A stretch of 64,000 nt of DNA from Marivivens geojensis (GTDB taxonomy: Bacteria > Pseudomonadota > Alphaproteobacteria > Rhodobacterales > Rhodobacteraceae), in contig NZ_JALKCU010000001.1 in NCBI RefSeq assembly GCF_023540835.1, forward strand, positions 186,001 to 250,000, given 5' to 3'. Position numbers and translations under genes: made by a program. Under the pieces are notes generated by a model. The model made no database searches and was not told the origin of the DNA. It worked only from the letters and a program-made list of their open reading frames with translations. Positions 42,017 to 50,072 of this stretch are shown piece by piece (the stretch's first letter is position 1; each line of letters starts with the position of its first letter).

Positions 42017-42612
42017 CAGAGTTCAACTCCACGAATGCGGCCAATATCTCGGAAGAATTCGGCAAGGACTTGTAGGATCATTAAGAAAACACCCGCGGCG
42101 AGGATCAGCTTGATCGGCCAGATGTGAGGGCGCCATGCGGTAGAACTACGCTCTAGATAACCGAGTTCTTCACCTGCGGCGGTTGGTCCGCCAGTGACAA
42201 AGGCGACAATCAGATCTTTGAAATAGGTGATCGGCTCGGTGCCGAAATATCCCAGCGAATAAGACAAAGAACCCAGCGCGCCATAGAGAAGTACGCCCAA
42301 GTAAAAGAGCAGGAAAAACACGGTAAAGCCGTCCATCCACGCTTTCTGTTTGGTTGTCCAATTGCCGTAAAACAGGTCCATCCGCACGTTCGATCCCAAT
42401 TGGATCGAATACGGCCCGCCCAACACATAATAAGCGACCATGATGAACTGTGCTGTCTCGAGCGTCCAAAGTGACGGCGTAAAGAAAGTCTTGGACACCG
42501 ACGACCAGAGCAGAACGCCAATCAGTGCGAAAATTCCATACATCGCAATCCGCCCGATAAATCGGTTAATCGCGTCAATCACGTGGATGTAGCCTACGAT
42601 CACACTAGGCAT
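42016..42612 (-). CDS. dctQ: TRAP transporter small permease, DctQ type
   Basis: A 198-residue membrane protein with four main helices and the expected YYVLGGPYSIQLGSNVRMDL region. It is longer than most DctQ proteins because of a cytoplasmic insert around residues 130-160. It overlaps the amidohydrolase gene upstream by 8 bp and the large-permease gene downstream. Confidence 0.92.
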   Translation of the reverse strand: MPSVIVGYIHVIDAINRFIGRIAMYGIFALIGVLLWSSVSKTFFTPSLWTLETAQFIMVAYYVLGGPYSIQLGSNVRMDLFYGNWTTKQKAWMDGFTVFFLLFYLGVLLYGALGSLSYSLGYFGTEPITYFKDLIVAFVTGGPTAAGEELGYLERSSTAWRPHIWPIKLILAAGVFLMILQVLAEFFRDIGRIRGVEL

Positions 42613-43369
42613 TCATGACCTCCAAACTGGCGAGTGCCGGACGTAAAAGTGCCAAGAGTTGATGCGCCACATCGCGCTGGGCATCAGGTGTATCAATAAG
42701 GTCATTGCGGACCTCGATCATCACATTGGCGATGCCGTTAGAAATACCATGCAAGCGCAAAGAATGGGTTACACCATCGTCCGGTCCATAGGGCTGGTTG
42801 CGTTCAACCCCCAACGTAATGGCATGGGATTGCGCGATCATCGCATCGGCGAGCCGTGTATCACTGTCGTGCAGGATACCGATCTCTGTCGCACGAGGCT
42901 TTCCGAAATAGATCGGGGTAAAGCTGTGCATCGTCACGATCGCCATCGGTTTGGTGCGGGTCGAGATGGACTCGGCCACCGCTTCGCAAAAGGGCGCGTA
43001 GACAGACTCGGTCCGTTCGTCCCTTTGATCTTGGGTCAGACCGTGGTTGCCGGGTACTTTGATCAGTTCAGAAGTTTCAGGCATCGCGCTGGGCGCTTCG
43101 GGCGGACGATTGCAGTCATAGACCAAGCGCGACACCGTTGAGGCGACCAAGGGTGCGTCCAAAGCAGCAGACAAGATTTGGGCAACGGGTAAAGCGCCTG
43201 GGTCCCATGCCGCGTGACTTTTGCGGTCATTCTCCGCCAATCCAAGCCCATTATAGCGTTCGGGAATGGCGTGTGATGCATGTTCGCAGAGAATCACGAC
43301 CGGAGATTTACCCTCCGGATTAAACACCTCAACCGCCGATGTTCGTTGCGTTTTCGCCGCTTTTTTCAT
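42605..43369 (-). CDS. N-formylglutamate amidohydrolase family protein (HutG-like)
   Basis: A 254-residue zinc amidohydrolase-like protein from ATG 43369 (MKKAAKTQRTSAVEVFNPEG). The family motifs VILCEHASHAIPERYNGLGL, HAAWDPGALPVAQ (as SHAAWDPGA), and AIVTMHSFTPIY are present. No other histidine-utilisation genes are near, so N-formylglutamate is an unlikely substrate. Hydrolysis of an N-substituted glutamine (gamma-glutamyl product) is a sensible alternative in this operon. It is the first gene of the operon, divergent from the RpiR regulator. Confidence 0.88.
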   Translation of the reverse strand: MKKAAKTQRTSAVEVFNPEGKSPVVILCEHASHAIPERYNGLGLAENDRKSHAAWDPGALPVAQILSAALDAPLVASTVSRLVYDCNRPPEAPSAMPETSELIKVPGNHGLTQDQRDERTESVYAPFCEAVAESISTRTKPMAIVTMHSFTPIYFGKPRATEIGILHDSDTRLADAMIAQSHAITLGVERNQPYGPDDGVTHSLRLHGISNGIANVMIEVRNDLIDTPDAQRDVAHQLLALLRPALASLEVMNA

Positions 43370-43427
43370 GCGATTTTCCTGTCGTTTGTAAAAATCTTTC
43401 CACACACTTTGCTAATGCGTCAATAAT

Positions 43428-43492
43428 TTTCCTAAATGGTGGTGTTGAATCTTTTCTTGCGGTTTGCTCAATCGCAGCGTCTGCTTAGGAAA
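43428..43492. promoter_or_regulatory. Possible RpiR operator: inverted repeat TTTCCTAA / TTAGGAAA
   Basis: TTTCCTAA at 43428-43435 and TTAGGAAA at 43485-43492 form an eight-base inverted repeat spanning the divergent promoter region between the amidohydrolase gene and the regulator gene. RpiR dimers often use separated half sites. Confidence 0.4.
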
Positions 43493-43517
43493 GCAGCATT
43501 TGTGAAAGCGAGGCGTT

Positions 43518-44387
43518 GTGTCTGAACCCAAAACCACCGTGCGCGAACTGATCCGCGAGAAATACGCGACGTTGACCGCGTCTGAAAAGAAGCTCGCTAA
43601 TGCACTGTTGGAGAACTATCCGGCGGCGGGGATCGCCTCGATCACGGTCGTGGCGCAGAACGCGGATGTTTCGACGCCGACCGTGGCGCGTATGGTGGGA
43701 AAACTCGGGTTCAAAGGCTTTCCGCAGTTCCACCAGTCCTTGCTGTCCGAACTTCAAGCCAAGGTTCAAGGCCCGACACAGCGTCGCGCGAATTGGGCGA
43801 CCGAAGCGCCAGAGTCGCATCTCTTGAATCGCTTCTCTCAGGCGATCACGCGCAACCTCAGTCAGACACTATCCAACGTCGATCACGATAAATTCGATAA
43901 AGCGGCAGGGTGTTTGGCAGATACAAACGGGCGGCTTTATATCGTTGGTGGGCGCATAACACGGGCCTTGGCGGAATATGCGTTTACCCACTTTCAGGCG
44001 ATCCGCGAACGCGTCACCCACATGACCAGTTCGTCCGCGACGTGGCCGCACTATGTGTTGGATATGGTCAAAGGCGATACGCTGCTGATGTTTGACATTC
44101 GCCGCTACGAGACGAACCTCCTTCGCCTTGCTGAACTGGCCAAAGAACGAGGCGTCACAGTGATCGTCGTGACCGATCAATGGGCGAGCCCGATTGCCAG
44201 TATCGCGGACTACACGTTTAACTGCTGGGTCGAAATCCCTTCGGCTTGGGACTCTAATGTTTCAACGATGATGTTGCTCGAAACTTTGATCGCGGCGGTC
44301 CAAGAGGAAAACTGGCCGCGCGCTAAGGACCGCTATGAACGGCTCGACGAAATCTTTGAAGCGGCACGCCTGTTCCGCAAACCTTAG
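43518..44387 (+). CDS. MurR/RpiR family transcriptional regulator
   Basis: A 289-residue regulator from GTG 43518. The N-terminal helix-turn-helix reads SITVVAQNADVSTPTVARMV, and the C-terminal SIS (sugar isomerase-like) domain has GGRITRALAEYAFTHFQAIR and VIVVTDQWASPIA. It is divergent from the amidohydrolase-TRAP-ligase operon and the obvious candidate to control it. The effector is not necessarily a sugar; RpiR proteins of this type are found with amine and carboxylate catabolism. It overlaps the convergent DUF1513 gene by 4 bp at the 3' end. Confidence 0.92.
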   Translation: MSEPKTTVRELIREKYATLTASEKKLANALLENYPAAGIASITVVAQNADVSTPTVARMVGKLGFKGFPQFHQSLLSELQAKVQGPTQRRANWATEAPESHLLNRFSQAITRNLSQTLSNVDHDKFDKAAGCLADTNGRLYIVGGRITRALAEYAFTHFQAIRERVTHMTSSSATWPHYVLDMVKGDTLLMFDIRRYETNLLRLAELAKERGVTVIVVTDQWASPIASIADYTFNCWVEIPSAWDSNVSTMMLLETLIAAVQEENWPRAKDRYERLDEIFEAARLFRKP

Positions 44388-45448
44388 AGCGCGATAATGT
44401 GGTTGTCCCAGTTCACGGGATGCTGCGCGATTTGCGTTGCGATGCCATCGCGAACGGTGACGATATTGCCGAACCCATCGCTGGATAGGTAGCCGTTCAC
44501 ACCCGCGACCAAGCCGCAAACATCGCGCTGGATCACCGCACCGAGGAACGTTCCGTTCTCATCAAACCGATGCAAACGGCCGCCTTTGGGTGATGAAATC
44601 GCAACCTCGGAACCGTCAGGGGCAAAGGCGATAGACCCCGCGTAGCCCTGCATCGGATATTCATCAGTCAGGGGCGCTTGGGCCAGAATAGGGTCTGATC
44701 CACGACGATGAAGCCCCATCAATGGGGGCAAATAAGACGGGTCATCCTGCCACTGCATTGCAAACGCAACGAGGCCATCATTCCGCACAGCTAAATGGCG
44801 GATGGAGTTGAAATGCAGGTCGGGGTCGAGCGTGACGATCTCTTCCACGCCATCCAAGGTCAAGTAGGCGAGGTTCGGTTTCATCGCGCCAACATTCAAT
44901 GGCGTCCGTCCACCGGGGTCCGTTTGAATGCCCCCGTTTGCCACGACCAGTGTTCGCATATCTGGCATCAGTCGCACATCATGTGGGCCGACCCCAAATG
45001 TGTCCAACTCACCGAGGCGAGAATAACCGTTCTCGGCATCCCAGAGCCCCAATCGTCCAACACTATCGCTAGAACGCTGCTCTGTGCTGATCAGGATACG
45101 ACCTTCATCGACAAAGAGCCCGTGACCGTTGAAATGGTTACCCTCGGGTGCCTGAAGGTTTCGGAGGATTGACCCGCTGACGCAATCAATCACGATCGCA
45201 TAGTTCCCCGGACGACGGGCAAATGCGACGGCGATGGGCTGCGTTGGATGACCTGCGCCAGCGTGTCCTCGCGCGGGCAGCGGGACCCGAAATGTGATCT
45301 CGCCCTCTTGTGTAAGGCCGAACAAGGCGTAGTCGTCCCCTTCTTTCGCGGCGGCGATATAGGACGGGCTGCCCACGCTGGCCCACGATATGCGGGGCGT
45401 CGCGGCGGCGGCTAAAAACGTGGTTAAGAAGCGGCGGCGTGTGGTCAT
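44384..45448 (-). CDS. DUF1513 beta-propeller-like exported protein
   Basis: A 354-residue exported protein with a Tat-like leader (TTRRRFLTTFLAAAATPRISWA). DUF1513 proteins are predicted beta-propellers found after imelysin genes in iron-acquisition loci; repeated patterns such as GVGPHDVRLMPDMRTLVVAN and YAGSIAFAPDGSEVAISS look like propeller blades. Function unknown. Last gene of a four-gene minus-strand operon, 1 bp after the imelysin gene. Confidence 0.9.
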   Translation of the reverse strand: MTTRRRFLTTFLAAAATPRISWASVGSPSYIAAAKEGDDYALFGLTQEGEITFRVPLPARGHAGAGHPTQPIAVAFARRPGNYAIVIDCVSGSILRNLQAPEGNHFNGHGLFVDEGRILISTEQRSSDSVGRLGLWDAENGYSRLGELDTFGVGPHDVRLMPDMRTLVVANGGIQTDPGGRTPLNVGAMKPNLAYLTLDGVEEIVTLDPDLHFNSIRHLAVRNDGLVAFAMQWQDDPSYLPPLMGLHRRGSDPILAQAPLTDEYPMQGYAGSIAFAPDGSEVAISSPKGGRLHRFDENGTFLGAVIQRDVCGLVAGVNGYLSSDGFGNIVTVRDGIATQIAQHPVNWDNHIIAL

Positions 45449-45449
45449 A

Positions 45450-46433
45450 TCAATCCCCGTCAGACGCGTTAAAGCCCGCAGAAATTCCCATAACAGCGCC
45501 TATTTCGTTCGAAACCGCGTTCTTAACCCCGTCAACTTTTTGGCCGAGGATTTGTAGTTTTAGCCAGGCTTGGGAGTTGTCCGCGAGATCGGAAAAACTA
45601 GGGTCAGGAATGGCGTTCGCTGCGTCGTGGAATTCTGCCACGGCCTGTGCTGTGGCGGGCAAAGGTGCGCCCATGAGCTCGACCGCTTGGGCATATGCCG
45701 TATCGACCGCCAGCACGATATTGCGAAGCGAACGGTCGGATCGCCATGCCTCGGCCCGCGTCGGGCGCGGGCGGGCAAAATCGGCCAGAGGACGACCCAC
45801 CCGACTGTCGGCGGTGAATTCGAGTGAGTTCACAATTTGCGAATAGAGCGTCGCAAACGCATCGGCATCGGACACAATGGGCAGTGTTTCCCCGTCTCCT
45901 TGACCTTGGATGATCAGCGCATAGCGATCCTGCCAGTCCGTCGACTGCGCGTGTGCTTCGCGAGCAATGTTGGCGGCGACGCGCTGGACGTAGGCGCAGG
46001 TGTAACTATCGGCATCGTAGCCATCGAAACGGTCGTCAAAGAGCAACATTTCGAGTGCGAACAAACCACGACCCGCAATCGAAGACGCGGCAAAGCCTTC
46101 GGCATCGTCGATCAACGGGTCAGTGTCCGCGATCATTGTGGAAAGCGTCTTGGCCGTGAAGCCACGCTCATCAGGCCAAAAGGCGATGTTCAGGGCGCCA
46201 TTCTCGGTCGGACCAATGCGCAAATGCTGAACGTTCATCCATGCGTCGAACACGGCGTTATACTGCGGTCGCATCGTTTCAATACTGCAGTCTGTGGCAG
46301 CCGTTTCTGCCATTGTAGCCGCAACAGTGTCGAATTTTGCGAAATCTGGCAGCACGTTGTTCGACATCACAGACGCGACATCCGCCGCTGCAGGAGTTGC
46401 GCAGATCAGGGCAAAGGCGAGGGGGCGTATCAT
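45450..46433 (-). CDS. Imelysin family protein (second, shorter copy)
   Basis: A 327-residue periplasmic imelysin-like helical protein with a signal peptide (MIRPLAFALICATPAAA). The family GxHxxE region is altered here: the segment around IAGRGLFALEMLLFDDRFDG has Arg-Gly where GYHAIEFLLWG stands in the other copy at 47996. So the conserved His is not present, and this copy may have a different or structural role. It overlaps the dihaem gene by 4 bp. Confidence 0.88.
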   Translation of the reverse strand: MIRPLAFALICATPAAADVASVMSNNVLPDFAKFDTVAATMAETAATDCSIETMRPQYNAVFDAWMNVQHLRIGPTENGALNIAFWPDERGFTAKTLSTMIADTDPLIDDAEGFAASSIAGRGLFALEMLLFDDRFDGYDADSYTCAYVQRVAANIAREAHAQSTDWQDRYALIIQGQGDGETLPIVSDADAFATLYSQIVNSLEFTADSRVGRPLADFARPRPTRAEAWRSDRSLRNIVLAVDTAYAQAVELMGAPLPATAQAVAEFHDAANAIPDPSFSDLADNSQAWLKLQILGQKVDGVKNAVSNEIGAVMGISAGFNASDGD

Positions 46434-47944
46434 AGGCTCTCCAAGAAACGGATCAGGGCGTTGCGGTCGTTTTTCGGCATAGCAACCACGGCATCGCGAT
46501 GCGTTTGCGCCTCACCACCATGCCACAAAACAGCCTCTAGAAAGGACCGCGCACGACCATCATGCAGGAAATAGGTGTGTTCGCTGACCTGTTCGGTCAA
46601 ACCAATCCCCCAAAGAGGTGGCGTCCGCCATTCGGTCCCCGTTGCGCGGGCTTCGGGACGGAGATCGGCGAGACCTTCGCCCATGTCGTGTAGAAGAAGG
46701 TCAGAGTAAGGCCAAATCAGCTGAAACGACTGCTCTGGCTGATCCTCCAGCCGAGCAGTGACGAATTTCGGCGTGTGACATGCGGTGCAGCCCGTCTCGT
46801 AAAAGACTTCTTTGCCGAGTAGCACCTCCGGATCATCCAGATCGCGCCGTGCAGGGACCGCCAAATTGCGGGAGTAGAAGGTCACGAGGTCGAGCCCGTC
46901 CGCATCAACTTCCAAACCGTCATGGACATTATCGCCACCATCAATCGCTGCGCGGCATGCGTCTTGAGTATCGGTGCATTCGCCCCACCCATTGGGGTGC
47001 AGCGGGTTTGAAATGCCAATGTCGCCAGCAAATGCATCGGCGGATTGCTGACGGATGGTGGGCGCGCCCGCTTTTAGGCCGAAACGACCCAACATAGGTT
47101 GATCAAATTCGGTCGACCAAACGATGTTGGCCCGACCAGAGATGCCATCACCATCAGCGTCGGTCTCGTCCACATGGGCGAGTATATCCGCCGCTGGAAT
47201 CGCTTCCAAAAGACCAAGCCCGATCATCTGTGGGGCAATACGTGGCGACAGCATTGCGTCAGGGTGAAGGTCGCCATAGCCGAGGTCAGCGGCGCGATAG
47301 GTTGGACTGCGAAGCGTCACGACTTCACCACCTGACAGTGTGACCTCGATGTCCTCGTATTCGATGTCGAGTCGGTATTCCGCGTCATGGCCAGCGATCC
47401 CGAAATCTTGGAGCTGTAGACCATAGGTCGGATCAGGTGCGGTTGGGATGAAGTCGGCGATGGCCTGTGTCACCTCGTCGTCCGACGCGGGGATCGAGAT
47501 GCGCAGGAACATTGAAATCGCGTTATCGCTCGGGCTTTCGGGTGGGTGCCCGCGCCCGTCCTTGAGGTGGCAATTCTGGCATCCCCGCGCGTTATAAAGC
47601 GGCCCTAAACCGTCGGAAGCGAGCGTCGACGATGGGGCCGAAACCCAGATCTTCCGAAACAGCCCATCCCCGACTTTGAAATCCAATTCGCGCTCAAAAC
47701 TGATATTGCCCGATGGCTGCGAAAACGCGTCAGCGGTCGAATGAACGCGCACTGTTGCGGCACCAGCGGGGCGTTCTTCGAACCGTTCGGGGGCTGTGAA
47801 ATCGGTCGTTGGGTGCACAATCGCGGCAATACGCGCCGCTTCTTCCGCAGTGCGGGGCGCTGCGTTCAAGTGGAGGTCGCTGACCTCTTGGGCAATGGCG
47901 GCAAAGGGGAGGACGGTAGCAAATACGACGGAAGCAAATTTCAT
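46430..47944 (-). CDS. Di-haem oxidoreductase family protein (periplasmic)
   Basis: A 504-residue secreted c-type cytochrome with signal peptide (MKFASVVFATVLPFAAIAQ) and two haem sites: NARGCQNCHLKDGRG (Cys122, Cys125, His126) and YETGCTACHTPK in the C-terminal third. This is the family once called putative thiol oxidoreductase and found between imelysin genes. It could change the redox state of iron or copper in the periplasm before uptake. It lies 51 bp after the long imelysin gene. Confidence 0.92.
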   Translation of the reverse strand: MKFASVVFATVLPFAAIAQEVSDLHLNAAPRTAEEAARIAAIVHPTTDFTAPERFEERPAGAATVRVHSTADAFSQPSGNISFERELDFKVGDGLFRKIWVSAPSSTLASDGLGPLYNARGCQNCHLKDGRGHPPESPSDNAISMFLRISIPASDDEVTQAIADFIPTAPDPTYGLQLQDFGIAGHDAEYRLDIEYEDIEVTLSGGEVVTLRSPTYRAADLGYGDLHPDAMLSPRIAPQMIGLGLLEAIPAADILAHVDETDADGDGISGRANIVWSTEFDQPMLGRFGLKAGAPTIRQQSADAFAGDIGISNPLHPNGWGECTDTQDACRAAIDGGDNVHDGLEVDADGLDLVTFYSRNLAVPARRDLDDPEVLLGKEVFYETGCTACHTPKFVTARLEDQPEQSFQLIWPYSDLLLHDMGEGLADLRPEARATGTEWRTPPLWGIGLTEQVSEHTYFLHDGRARSFLEAVLWHGGEAQTHRDAVVAMPKNDRNALIRFLESL

Positions 47945-47995
47945 GGCAAGCCTATGGTGTAGAGGGCCGCGCAGAGCGCGACCCCCGATAGCGGA

Positions 47996-49258
47996 TTATT
48001 GGAAAACAGCGTTCGGATCGTCGAGGCTGTCAGACCCCTCGAACGCCACATCGTGGAGAGACAACGCGCCTACAATTTTCTCAAAGCTGCGCGTTTGGTC
48101 GATCAAGCCATCAACACCAGCCGTGATCAGCGCCTCACCTTCGGCGTTTCGGCGGTCAAGCATCTGGTCATACGCCATGCCGTTTTCGGCTGCGGCTACG
48201 ATTGCGGTCAGGGCAACCATGGTGGTGTCGAGTTTACCGCGCACTTCGTCGTCGAGTGCTGGATCAACAGCAGCTACCAAGGCGGTCAAACCGGGGCCTT
48301 CGACAACGGTTCCATCGATCCGCTCGTATTGTCCGAGATACACGTTCTGCACGCCTTTTCCGTCGTAATAGTGACTATTGTGGGTGTTGTCCGAGAAACA
48401 GTCGTGCTCTTCTTCCGGATCGTTCAGCATCAGACCAAGGCGCATACGTTGGCCGGCTTGTTCACCATAGGACAACGATCCCATACCCGTGATCATTGCG
48501 ACGATCCCCGCGTCAGGATCGGCAAGGAGATCAGTCCGAGCCGCACCGTTTTCATCCCATTGGTCGATGATGAATTCGAGGTCGGTGATCAGCAGCTCTG
48601 TCGCAGCTGTCAAATAGTCAACACGGCGGTCACAGTTGCCGCCTGTGCAACCATCCCCTTCGACAAAGTCGGTATAGGGACGATCACCCGCGCCCGCATC
48701 GGTGCCGTTCAAGTCCTGACCCCAAAGGAGAAACTCAATCGCGTGATAGCCGCGGGCGACGTTAGTCTCGATTCCGTCGGCTTCGTGCAGGACATCACCT
48801 ATCAATTCAGGAGTAATGTCCGTTGCGTCCACATCCATGCCCGCGATGGAAAAGGTTGGGTTTGCAATGACGTTCAGTGCTGCAAATTCGTTTTCATCCG
48901 TCGGCCCGCCATAGGACGCGTCTACGTAGTCCATTAACCCTTCGTCGAGCGGCCAAGCGTTCACCTTGCCCTCCCAATCGTCCACGATTGGGTTGCCGAA
49001 ACGGAACACCTCGGTCTGCTGATAGGGAACGCGCGCGGCGATCCATGCGGTTCGCGCTGCATCTAAGGTTTCGACAGAAGGCGTCGCAACGAGCGCAGTG
49101 ACTGCATCCTGAAGCGCCAGCGCGGTCATGAGGCTGTCAGAATATCCAGCGAGAGCAATATCTGCGTAAGTGGACAAAACGTTCGCGCGTTCGTCCGCCA
49201 AAGCGCTCGTTGCGGTCAGGGCGAGAGTGGCTGAACCGGCTAAAAATGATCGATACAT
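47996..49258 (-). CDS. irpA: Imelysin family protein, IrpA-like
   Basis: A 420-residue periplasmic protein with signal peptide (MYRSFLAGSATLALTATSALA). It has the imelysin GxHxxE motif in GYHAIEFLLWGQDLNGT, together with WEGKVNAWPLDEGLMDYVDA and YTDFVEGDGCTGGNCDRR. Imelysin-like proteins bind iron and are iron-repressed in many bacteria. First gene of irpA - dihaem - imelysin - DUF1513. A dyad lies in its leader. Confidence 0.93.
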   Translation of the reverse strand: MYRSFLAGSATLALTATSALADERANVLSTYADIALAGYSDSLMTALALQDAVTALVATPSVETLDAARTAWIAARVPYQQTEVFRFGNPIVDDWEGKVNAWPLDEGLMDYVDASYGGPTDENEFAALNVIANPTFSIAGMDVDATDITPELIGDVLHEADGIETNVARGYHAIEFLLWGQDLNGTDAGAGDRPYTDFVEGDGCTGGNCDRRVDYLTAATELLITDLEFIIDQWDENGAARTDLLADPDAGIVAMITGMGSLSYGEQAGQRMRLGLMLNDPEEEHDCFSDNTHNSHYYDGKGVQNVYLGQYERIDGTVVEGPGLTALVAAVDPALDDEVRGKLDTTMVALTAIVAAAENGMAYDQMLDRRNAEGEALITAGVDGLIDQTRSFEKIVGALSLHDVAFEGSDSLDDPNAVFQ

Positions 49259-49282
49259 GGTGGTCCTTTCAATGCAGCTAAA

Positions 49283-49298
49283 CTGACTGGCGAGTCAG
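49283..49298. promoter_or_regulatory. Dyad CTGACT-GGCG-AGTCAG in the irpA leader
   Basis: A perfect six-pair inverted repeat 25 bp before the irpA start; another CTGACT lies at 49311-49316. TTGACA-like boxes on the minus strand lie further upstream (around 49335 and 49375). The dyad may be an iron-responsive operator or a leader hairpin. TGA...TCA spacing here is 8, one less than the TGA-N9-TCA pattern described for the iron-Rhodo-box, so I do not assign it. Confidence 0.45.
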
Positions 49299-49452
49299 AA
49301 TGGCTATTACCTGACTAAAAATATAAGGATTGTCAATTCCGACAATTTAAGTCGGTTTATTTTGGATTGTGTCAACTCCTCAAATACGCGTCAGGGCAAT
49401 TGCGCGGAGCCGTAACATTCGTCACAAGTTCTGAACCCCAAGGAGAAACCCC

Positions 49453-50061
49453 ATGTTGGATGCGACAGTGCGAAAACTCATCGATCCGCCGCTGAATACG
49501 GCTGGGACTGTTCTCGCTCGGTCGGGTGTTTCGGCAGATTTAGTGACGATTGTCGGGCTGTTGCTAGGTCTTATCGCAGCAGGGTTCGTCGCCATGGGCG
49601 GATATACTTGGGCCTTGGTTTTTATTCTGTTCAGTCGGATCGCCGACGGTTTGGATGGGGCCGTTGCGCGGGCCAGTCAGCGCACCGACTTTGGCGGTTA
49701 CCTCGACATCACTTGCGATTTCCTGTTCTACGGCGCGATTCCGATGGCTTTTGTCATCGTTGATCCATCGGCCAACGGAGCCGCGGGTGCCGTCCTACTG
49801 ACATCCTTTTATTTCAACGGGGCGAGCTTCCTCGGTTACGCGATCCTTGCTGAAAAGCGCGGGCTAGAGACCGCTGCGCAGGGTGTGAAATCGCTCTACT
49901 ATTCCAACGGTCTGCTTGAGGGCACCGAAACGATTGGGTTCTTCGTCTTTCTGTGCATCTTCCCGACGAGCTTTCCAATCCTTGCTCTGATTTTTGGAGC
50001 TCTATGTTTTCTAACCGGTGCTTTGCGCCTCTACGGCGCGCGTCGTCTCTTTGTTTCATGA
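49453..50061 (+). CDS. CDP-alcohol phosphatidyltransferase family protein
   Basis: A 202-residue inner-membrane enzyme with about five helices and the full CDP-alcohol signature D-G-x2-A-R-x8-G-x3-D-x3-D, read as DGAVARASQRTDFGGYLD then ITCD. It transfers a phosphatidyl or similar group from a CDP-activated donor to an alcohol; which alcohol cannot be told. RBS AAGGAG at 49440. Its stop overlaps an ATG (ATGA at 50058), and the ABC transporter genes follow directly, so the four are one operon. Confidence 0.9.
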   Translation: MLDATVRKLIDPPLNTAGTVLARSGVSADLVTIVGLLLGLIAAGFVAMGGYTWALVFILFSRIADGLDGAVARASQRTDFGGYLDITCDFLFYGAIPMAFVIVDPSANGAAGAVLLTSFYFNGASFLGYAILAEKRGLETAAQGVKSLYYSNGLLEGTETIGFFVFLCIFPTSFPILALIFGALCFLTGALRLYGARRLFVS

Positions 50062-50072
50062 AAGGAAATGCG

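Noticed and set aside
42605-43369. Histidine utilisation locus because of the HutG-like gene
   Set aside because: No hutH, hutU, hutI or hutF is nearby; the operon content points to amine or amino-alcohol catabolism.
49283-49298. Iron-Rhodo-box assignment of the irpA dyad
   Set aside because: The TGA/TCA spacing is 8 instead of 9, so the described motif is not matched; left as an unassigned dyad.
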